The position numbers and the translations under genes were made by a program. Of a stretch of 11,150 bases of DNA, positions 7,188-11,150 are shown piece after piece (within the stretch, counting starts at the first letter, position 1; each line of letters opens with the position of its first letter). The DNA is from Oscillospiraceae bacterium (lineage in GTDB: Bacteria > Bacillota > Clostridia > Oscillospirales > Oscillospiraceae), in NCBI GenBank assembly GCA_031260745.1, contig JAISKY010000089.1:1-11150 (forward strand), in the 5' to 3' direction. The notes under the pieces were generated by a model. It saw nothing but the letters and a program-made list of their open reading frames with translations, was not told the origin of the DNA and made no database searches.

Positions 7188-7640
7188 GTGTTGGAGGAGC
7201 ATTTCCAAAAAGTCTATCTCAAGTTCAAACTCAACTTTTACGGTAAAGTATTCTCGAAGTTTGAAACCCGCGAGGCAAGTCTTACCGCCGTGGAAACATT
7301 TTGCGCGGAGATAATTCACGCGCTTCATTATCCTACGGTTAACGAGTTCGCGCAATTCGCGAATATCTCCGCTCAAAACGCTACGCACAAGATTAACAGC
7401 CTTGTCAAGAAAGGCTACGTAGTCAAGGAGCAGTCGCCCGACGACAAGCGGGAGTACAGACTATCCGTAACGGATAAGTTTTTCCGTTACTACGACCTAA
7501 GCGCGGCGTATATCCGCGAAGTCGTGGAGCGAATGGGCGGCAGATTCTCCGCCGAGGAACTGTCCGCGTTTGAGTATATGCTTGAAGTAATAGACCACGA
7601 GCTTACGCCGGAAGTCCGGCTTGGCGATTACAAATTCTGA
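7188..7640 (+). CDS. MarR-family transcriptional regulator, likely FabT-like
   Basis: This 150-residue protein has the MarR fold: an N-terminal dimerisation region, a winged helix-turn-helix at about 50-79 (TVNEFAQFANISAQNATHKI, then NSLVKKGYV), the wing with a DDKREYRL motif (85-92) and C-terminal dimer helices (about 100-140). The start is GTG at 7188, with AGGAGGA at 7174-7180 seven bases upstream. In streptococci the fab operon is repressed by the MarR-family FabT, with acyl-ACP as corepressor, but that gene lies at the head of the operon; here it is near the end, between fabZ and bioY. The regulatory target is inferred from location; a single FabT-box-like site lies before fabH. It could instead regulate bioY or respond to another ligand. 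Confidence 0.85.
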   Translation: MLEEHFQKVYLKFKLNFYGKVFSKFETREASLTAVETFCAEIIHALHYPTVNEFAQFANISAQNATHKINSLVKKGYVVKEQSPDDKREYRLSVTDKFFRYYDLSAAYIREVVERMGGRFSAEELSAFEYMLEVIDHELTPEVRLGDYKF

Positions 7641-7656
7641 AAGGTAAACTTACACA

Positions 7657-8184
7657 ATGAGCAGTAACGTACAGAACATTACGAAAACCGCAGTATTCGC
7701 CGCGTTGATTTGCGTTGTCGCGCCGTTCAGCGTACCAATTGGAGCGATTCCGATTTCACTCGCGACACTGGCGGTCTATTTAGCGGCGGGAACGCTTGGG
7801 AAAAAGCTCGGCACTTTAGCGGTGGCGGTGTACATATTAATCGGAGCGGTCGGACTTCCGGTATTCTCCGGATTCGGTTCCGGATTGCCGAAACTTCTTG
7901 GAGTAACCGGAGGTTTTATTGTCGGCTATATTCCGTTGGCGTTTATTACGGGTTGTTTTTCAGGCTCAAACGTATTAAGACCGATTGGAATGGTATTGGG
8001 AACGATAGCGCTGTACGCGCTTGGAACGATATGGTTTATGCTGACTACCAACAGCGGAGTTGTTTACTCGCTGACCGTGTGCGTACTGCCGTTTCTATTG
8101 GGCGACGCGGCGAAAATCGTTATCGCAAGCGCGTTAAGCCCCGCGCTGACCGCCGCGTTGAGCAAGCTAAAACCGGCGGCGTAA
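7657..8184 (+). CDS. bioY: Biotin transporter substrate-binding S component
   Basis: BioY is the integral membrane S component of the ECF-type biotin importer. The 175-residue, strongly hydrophobic protein has about six predicted membrane segments and the family blocks VPIGAIPISLATLAVYLAAG (26-45), VYILIGAVGLPVFSGFGSG (59-77), GVTGGFIVGYIPLAF (82-96) and PFLLGDAAKI (145-154). No ATPase or EcfT gene follows, so it would work alone or with a shared ECF module encoded elsewhere. It starts 16 bases after the MarR gene with a weak AAAGG site. Placement in the fab operon makes sense because biotin is the prosthetic group of acetyl-CoA carboxylase. No BirA-type operator was recognised. A terminator follows at 8230-8256. 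Confidence 0.94.
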   Translation: MSSNVQNITKTAVFAALICVVAPFSVPIGAIPISLATLAVYLAAGTLGKKLGTLAVAVYILIGAVGLPVFSGFGSGLPKLLGVTGGFIVGYIPLAFITGCFSGSNVLRPIGMVLGTIALYALGTIWFMLTTNSGVVYSLTVCVLPFLLGDAAKIVIASALSPALTAALSKLKPAA

Positions 8185-8200
8185 CTATCAAACAAAGAAT

Positions 8201-8217
8201 CCGGTAAACATTACCGG
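8201..8217 (+). other. Small perfect hairpin after bioY
   Basis: CCGGTAA and TTACCGG form a 7-bp perfect stem around the 3-base loop ACA, 16 bases after the bioY stop. No T-run follows. It may protect the 3' end of the transcript or help the terminator directly downstream. Confidence 0.6.
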
Positions 8218-8226
8218 AGATACAAA

Positions 8227-8307
8227 CGGGAGCGGGCGGCGAGTCCGCTCTTTTTTATATTACCGCGTACTATACTATTTACCGCGGAGTTATGCCGCCC
8301 GCTCCCG
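8227..8307. repeat. Perfect 14-bp inverted repeat overlapping the terminator
   Basis: CGGGAGCGGGCGGC (8227-8240) is the exact reverse complement of GCCGCCCGCTCCCG (8294-8307), with 53 bases between. The left arm contains the 5' half of the terminator stem, so the long stem and the terminator cannot form together. A 5-bp inner stem CCGCG/CGCGG (8263-8267, 8283-8287) could stack inside. In the minus-strand transcript the same arms would also pair. Chance occurrence of a perfect 14-bp GC-rich repeat at this distance is unlikely. Confidence 0.75.
8230..8256 (+). terminator. Rho-independent terminator of the fab-bioY operon
   Basis: GAGCGG (8230-8235) and CCGCTC (8245-8250) form a 6-bp GC-rich stem with a 9-base loop, followed immediately by six T residues (8251-8256). 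It sits 45 bases after bioY, where the operon should end, and before an independent promoter. The left half of the stem is also part of a longer inverted repeat that would compete with it. Confidence 0.75.
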
Positions 8308-8401
8308 CGAAAACCGTTGAAAAGGGTCGATTCGCGATTGTAAACCGACTGACATTAATAAACAAGGCACATTGATATGAATATTTAGTGAATTTTTATT
8401 A

Positions 8402-8430
8402 TTGACAATTCTTATTGGCTGGTATATAAT
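8402..8430 (+). promoter_or_regulatory. Consensus sigma-70/sigma-A promoter for the second operon
   Basis: TTGACA (8402-8407) and TATAAT (8425-8430) are both perfect consensus hexamers separated by the optimal 17 bases. Transcription would start near 8437, leaving a leader of about 30 bases with a GAGGAGG ribosome site (8452-8458) before the ATG at 8467. The upstream DNA (about 8370-8401) is AT-rich, like an UP element. No clear operator palindrome was seen overlapping it. It should be a very strong promoter. Confidence 0.88.
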
Positions 8431-8466
8431 GATTAGTATCGTAATTTTACTGAGGAGGGAATACAA

Positions 8467-9372
8467 ATGGCTTACATGCCGCTAGACAAAAGCAAATTCT
8501 ATCTTGACAAGTCGAAAATGGTGAAAATTTATGACCTGTCAAACCCGTGGGGTATCGACACTCCGTTATGGCCGTTCCCCGGAGCGCGTCAGGACTTGCA
8601 ATTCCCACGCGGACAGTACCTTGGACGCTTCCACAAGCGTACGATGACCTATACGGGTACTCTGCACGCCGGAACTCACATGGACGCGCCGAACCACGTT
8701 CTCCACGAGGAGGAAGTTGACCGCGCGCGCTACGGTTACTCTTTCGACGAGATTCCGTTGGAGCATTGCATCGGTACGGGCGTAGTCCTTGATATGACGC
8801 ACCTGTATGACGAGTTCAACGCGAAGTGGGACGCCGCGGGCGGCGACCCGTCCAAGTTCGGCAACATCTGGGTCGAGCTAAAGCCGGAGGATTTCGAGAA
8901 AGCCGCTAAAAAAGACGGTTTGGAAATCCGCGAGAACGACTGGGTTGTGGTTAACACCGGATTCCAGCGTTTTTGGCGCAAGAACAACGACAAGTATTAC
9001 AACTACTACCCCGGAATGGGCCCCGATGTCGCAAAGTGGCTGATTCACGAGAAGCACATCAAGGGTATCAGCGGTACTTGGGGCGCGACTGACGCTCCGT
9101 TATGGCACTATCCGCTGAAAGAGCAAATGCCGTGGCTTGACACCGCGTACAAAGACGCGACCGGAACCGACGCCGCGGACAAGTTCCACGACTACGAGCC
9201 TTGTCATCGCCTGTTTATGCAGCACGGAGTTTGTACCGTAGAAAACGCGGGCGGTAATATCGACGAATGTACCGGAAAACGCTTGATTATCGCGGCGTTC
9301 CCGTTCCGCTGTGAGATGGCGGACGGAGGTTTCGTACGCCTTGTCGCGTGGGAACCCGGCTCGTTCAAATAA
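8467..9372 (+). CDS. Cyclase-family metal-dependent hydrolase (kynurenine formamidase-like)
   Basis: This is a member of the cyclase/KynB-like family (Pfam Cyclase), whose known enzymes hydrolyse amide, lactam or lactone bonds, for example kynurenine formamidase and isatin hydrolase. The 301-residue protein has the signature HxGTHxDxPxH at His67, His71, Asp73 and His77, and a second pair His247 and Glu259 spaced 12 apart as in KynB, so the metal site and catalytic residues appear complete. It is longer than KynB (about 210 residues), with an insert near 115-155. No signal peptide is seen, so it should be cytosolic. It follows a perfect consensus promoter and has codon use biased to C-ending codons, suggesting high expression. 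Downstream neighbours act on 3-hydroxy and 3-keto acids rather than tryptophan, so a formamidase role is unlikely; the substrate is unknown. Confidence 0.85.
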   Translation: MAYMPLDKSKFYLDKSKMVKIYDLSNPWGIDTPLWPFPGARQDLQFPRGQYLGRFHKRTMTYTGTLHAGTHMDAPNHVLHEEEVDRARYGYSFDEIPLEHCIGTGVVLDMTHLYDEFNAKWDAAGGDPSKFGNIWVELKPEDFEKAAKKDGLEIRENDWVVVNTGFQRFWRKNNDKYYNYYPGMGPDVAKWLIHEKHIKGISGTWGATDAPLWHYPLKEQMPWLDTAYKDATGTDAADKFHDYEPCHRLFMQHGVCTVENAGGNIDECTGKRLIIAAFPFRCEMADGGFVRLVAWEPGSFK

Positions 9373-9377
9373 TACTC

Positions 9378-9454
9378 AGTGATAAATGATAAGTGATTAG
9401 TGATTTGTTTGCAAAAGCCGCAAACTTATCACTCGTCACTTATTACTAATCATC
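9378..9454. repeat. Heptad-repeat inverted repeat between cyclase and dehydrogenase genes
   Basis: Starting five bases after the stop, the left arm runs AGTGATA, AATGATA, AGTGATT, AGTGATT, TGTTTGC (9378-9412). The right arm, read on the minus strand from 9454 to 9420, runs GATGATT, AGTAATA, AGTGACG, AGTGATA, AGTTTGC. About 26 of 35 positions match, with a perfect GTTTGC/GCAAAC stem (9407-9412, 9420-9425) closing a 7-base loop. The layout is the same as the accA-fabH element but the unit is unrelated. A dehydrogenase ribosome site (GGGAG, 9462-9466) follows. Confidence 0.8.
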
Positions 9455-9471
9455 TAATTTTGGGAGATAAA

Positions 9472-10434
9472 ATGAAAACACTGACGGATATTAAAAAGAT
9501 AGCGGTACTCGGAGCCGGAACTATGGGTCCCGGTATCGCTCAAATGTTCGCTATGGGCGGATATGATGTAACGATGTGGACACGCTCGGAGGAAACCCGC
9601 GAGAAAGCTAAGGAAACTTTGCACAAAAGCCTCGTGACGTTCTCGGAGGAGGACTTGCTCCCGGCAAATCAGGTTGAAACTGTATTCAGCCGCGTCAGCT
9701 TCGCGCTTACCGTGGAGGACGCCGTTAAAGGCGCGGATTTCATTCAGGAAACAATCGTGGAAAACAAAGACGCGAAACTGGACTTATTCAAAAAACTTGA
9801 CGCTTGTGTCGGCGACGACGCGATAATCGCAAGTAACACGTCCGGATTGAACGTCTTTGAGCTTATCCCCGAGCGCCGTCTTAAACAGGCGGTAATCGCT
9901 CACTGGTACGCTCCTCCGCAGTTGATTCCGTTGGTTGAGGTCGTTAAGGCGGAGCAAGCTCCGGAAGCGTACGCGGACATTACGGTCGCTCTGCTTGAAA
10001 AGTGCGGTAAAACCGCCGTGCTTATGAAGAAGTTCATTCGCGGCTACATCGCGAATCGTATGCAGATGTGCCTGAATACCGAGCTGTTCTATTTGCTTGA
10101 CAACGGCTATTGCTCACCGGAGGACATCGACAAGGCGGTCAAGGCGAGCTTTATTCCTCGCGCGGTAGTGCTTGGTTTGTGCAAGCGCGCAGATTTCGGC
10201 GGACTTGATATGACCGCGAACAACTACAAGAATAAAAGCTACGTTCCGCCCGAACCCGTTGATATGCCTACGAGCCTTGCCGCTCACGTTGAAGCCGGCG
10301 AGCTTGGCTTCAAGTCCGGTAAGGGTTTTTACGATTACGCCGGAGTTGACAAACAGGCGTTAATGGCGAAGCGCGATAAACAGCTTTTTGAGGTCTTTAA
10401 GCTCGCGAAAAAGTTTATGGACGACCCTGTCTAA
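9472..10434 (+). CDS. 3-hydroxyacyl-CoA dehydrogenase-family oxidoreductase
   Basis: This is an NAD-dependent dehydrogenase of the 3-hydroxyacyl-CoA dehydrogenase family, 320 residues from the ATG at 9472. That start has a GGGAG six bases upstream; the frame is open further, to 9400, but those codons lie in the repeat. It has the Rossmann motif GAGTMG (14-19), SNTSG (121-125) and a His144-Glu156 dyad spaced 12 apart, as in the HAD family. GYIANR (191-196) opens the C-terminal domain, which ends in KSGKGFYDY (281-289). The residues after the catalytic His (HWYAPPQLIPLVEVV) differ from the HFFNPVPVMKLVEV of butyryl-CoA-pathway enzymes. Length and context with a BKACE gene recall L-carnitine dehydrogenase, which oxidises a free 3-hydroxy acid, but the sequence does not prove that substrate. 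Confidence 0.88.
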   Translation: MKTLTDIKKIAVLGAGTMGPGIAQMFAMGGYDVTMWTRSEETREKAKETLHKSLVTFSEEDLLPANQVETVFSRVSFALTVEDAVKGADFIQETIVENKDAKLDLFKKLDACVGDDAIIASNTSGLNVFELIPERRLKQAVIAHWYAPPQLIPLVEVVKAEQAPEAYADITVALLEKCGKTAVLMKKFIRGYIANRMQMCLNTELFYLLDNGYCSPEDIDKAVKASFIPRAVVLGLCKRADFGGLDMTANNYKNKSYVPPEPVDMPTSLAAHVEAGELGFKSGKGFYDYAGVDKQALMAKRDKQLFEVFKLAKKFMDDPV

Positions 10435-10437
10435 TTC

Positions 10438-10465
10438 AGTTAACAGTTAACGGTGAACAGTGAAC
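10438..10465. repeat. Four tandem heptads after the dehydrogenase gene
   Basis: AGTTAAC, AGTTAAC, GGTGAAC, AGTGAAC run in perfect 7-base register, starting three bases after the stop codon. A poor partner may lie at 10499-10519 (minus strand ATGGTTA, ATTATTA, ATCAACT), but pairing is weak. This is the fourth gap in the window with a 7-base period, again with a different unit. Confidence 0.78.
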
Positions 10466-10471
10466 AATTAT

Positions 10472-10485
10472 CGCCCCGCGGGGCG
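10472..10485. repeat. Perfect 14-base GC palindrome
   Basis: CGCCCCGCGGGGCG is its own reverse complement, centred on a CCGCGG. It sits between the heptad repeat and the ribosome site of the next gene. As RNA the loop would be too tight for full pairing. A short GGCG/CGCC stem (10482-10492) overlaps its right end. It could be a protein-binding site or the remnant of a hairpin; no T-run follows, so it is not a standard terminator. Confidence 0.6.
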
Positions 10486-10537
10486 GGACGCCAGACGAAA
10501 GTTGATTAATAATTAACCATAAAAAAGGAAAATTCCA

Positions 10538-11150
10538 ATGTCAAAGACAAACAAGATTATTATCCAGTGCTGCCTGTGCGGCGCGGGAACAAAGAAGGAG
10601 CAAGCTCCGACAGTGCCGTACACCGCCGAGGAACTTGCGGAACAAATCGTCGCGGTCGCAAAAGCGGGAGCGTCCGTCGCTCATATCCACGTCCGCGAGA
10701 ACAAAGAAGTTGACGGCGCTCTGCAAATCGGCTATAAGTCGATGAGCCTTCAGGCGTTTACCGAAGCGGTAGAGCGTACGCGCGAGGCTATGAAGAAAGC
10801 CGGGCTTGATATTATCATCAACCTGACGACCTCCGGCGGCGAGTACGAGGACTTCAAGCGTTTACAGCACCTCGGCGCGTTAAAGCCCGAAATGTGTTCG
10901 TTTGACCCCAATACAATCAACTGGGCGAACAGCTATATCTTCGAAAACAGCCCTCGTTTCCTTAACCTGCTAAGCCAGGAAGTCGTTACTCACGACATTA
11001 AGCCGGAGTTTGAAGTATTCGACACGGGACACATCGACAGCGTAATGTACTACGTAGAGAAGCACGGTATTCCCAAGCCCCCGCACATTCAGTTCATTAT
11101 GGGCGTAGGCGGCTCAATGCCCGGCACTACGGAAAACCTCGCGTTCCTGG
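10538..11150 (+). CDS. Beta-keto acid cleavage enzyme, BKACE/DUF849 (3' end outside window)
   Basis: BKACE enzymes, including the lysine-fermentation enzyme Kce, condense a 3-keto acid with acetyl-CoA and release acetoacetate and a new acyl-CoA. The frame from ATG 10538 is open for 204 codons to the window end; family members are about 270-310 residues, so about two thirds are present. Hallmarks seen are CGAGTKKEQAPTVPYTAEE (14-32), the metal-binding HIHVRE with His49 and His51, NLTTSGGEYED (95-105) and FDTGH (161-165). The third metal ligand, a Glu further on, would lie outside. An AAAAAGGAAAA ribosome site is centred near 10527. Three cysteines at 11, 12 and 14 near the first strand look unusual. 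The physiological substrate cannot be read from this sequence. Confidence 0.88.
   Translation, partial: MSKTNKIIIQCCLCGAGTKKEQAPTVPYTAEELAEQIVAVAKAGASVAHIHVRENKEVDGALQIGYKSMSLQAFTEAVERTREAMKKAGLDIIINLTTSGGEYEDFKRLQHLGALKPEMCSFDPNTINWANSYIFENSPRFLNLLSQEVVTHDIKPEFEVFDTGHIDSVMYYVEKHGIPKPPHIQFIMGVGGSMPGTTENLAFL

Noticed and set aside
7710..8207. 165-codon + strand frame overlapping bioY
   Set aside because: BioY in the other frame has full family motifs and membrane segments; this frame is arginine-rich shadow sequence.
8467..9372. Kynurenine formamidase (kynB) in tryptophan breakdown
   Set aside because: The metal motif fits the family, but no tryptophan dioxygenase or kynureninase is nearby and the protein is about 90 residues longer than KynB.
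9400..9471. Longer N-terminus for the dehydrogenase
   Set aside because: The added 24 residues are encoded by the repeat hairpin; the ATG at 9472 has a ribosome site and starts just before the Rossmann fold.
1574..10519. CRISPR array
   Set aside because: The repeats are 7 or 10 bases, directly abutting and without unique spacers, and no cas genes are present.

Overview
The window holds most of a type II fatty-acid synthesis operon followed by a second, separately promoted catabolic-looking operon. All genes are on the + strand. Nothing in the sequence names the organism. FabK as the only visible enoyl-ACP reductase, a short AccA separate from AccD, a MarR-type regulator and BioY inside the fab cluster, and strong AGGAGG-type ribosome sites together suggest a Firmicutes/Clostridia-like bacterium of intermediate GC. 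That placement is inference and only moderately sure.

Region 1 (1-8184) reads accD (5' end cut off) - accA - fabH - fabK - fabD - fabG - fabF - fabZ - marR - bioY. AccD/AccA form the carboxyltransferase of acetyl-CoA carboxylase, FabD loads malonate onto ACP, FabH starts chains and FabF elongates them. FabG, FabZ and FabK carry out the reduction, dehydration and final reduction. The MarR protein is a likely FabT-like repressor of the cluster, and BioY imports biotin, the cofactor ACC needs. No acpP, accB, accC or fabI is visible; acc subunits may lie upstream.

Region 2 (8185-8466) is a boundary. It has a small hairpin, a Rho-independent terminator, a perfect 14-bp inverted repeat that competes with the terminator stem, then an AT-rich stretch with a perfect consensus sigma-70 promoter (TTGACA-17-TATAAT).

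Region 3 (8467-11150) encodes a cyclase/kynurenine-formamidase-like metal hydrolase, a 3-hydroxyacyl-CoA-dehydrogenase-family enzyme and the first 204 codons of a beta-keto acid cleavage enzyme (BKACE/DUF849). A plausible reading is ring opening or hydrolysis, oxidation of a 3-hydroxy acid, then cleavage of the 3-keto acid with acetyl-CoA; the substrate is unknown.

The most unusual structural signal is in the gaps. Five separate intergenic spaces each start, within a few bases of the upstream stop codon, with a short-period tandem repeat (7-nt period in four, 10-nt in one). Three of these are folded as long imperfect inverted repeats. Two gaps share one heptad family; the others have unrelated units built to the same plan. 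A near-match to the streptococcal FabT operator core lies in the loop of the one before fabH.
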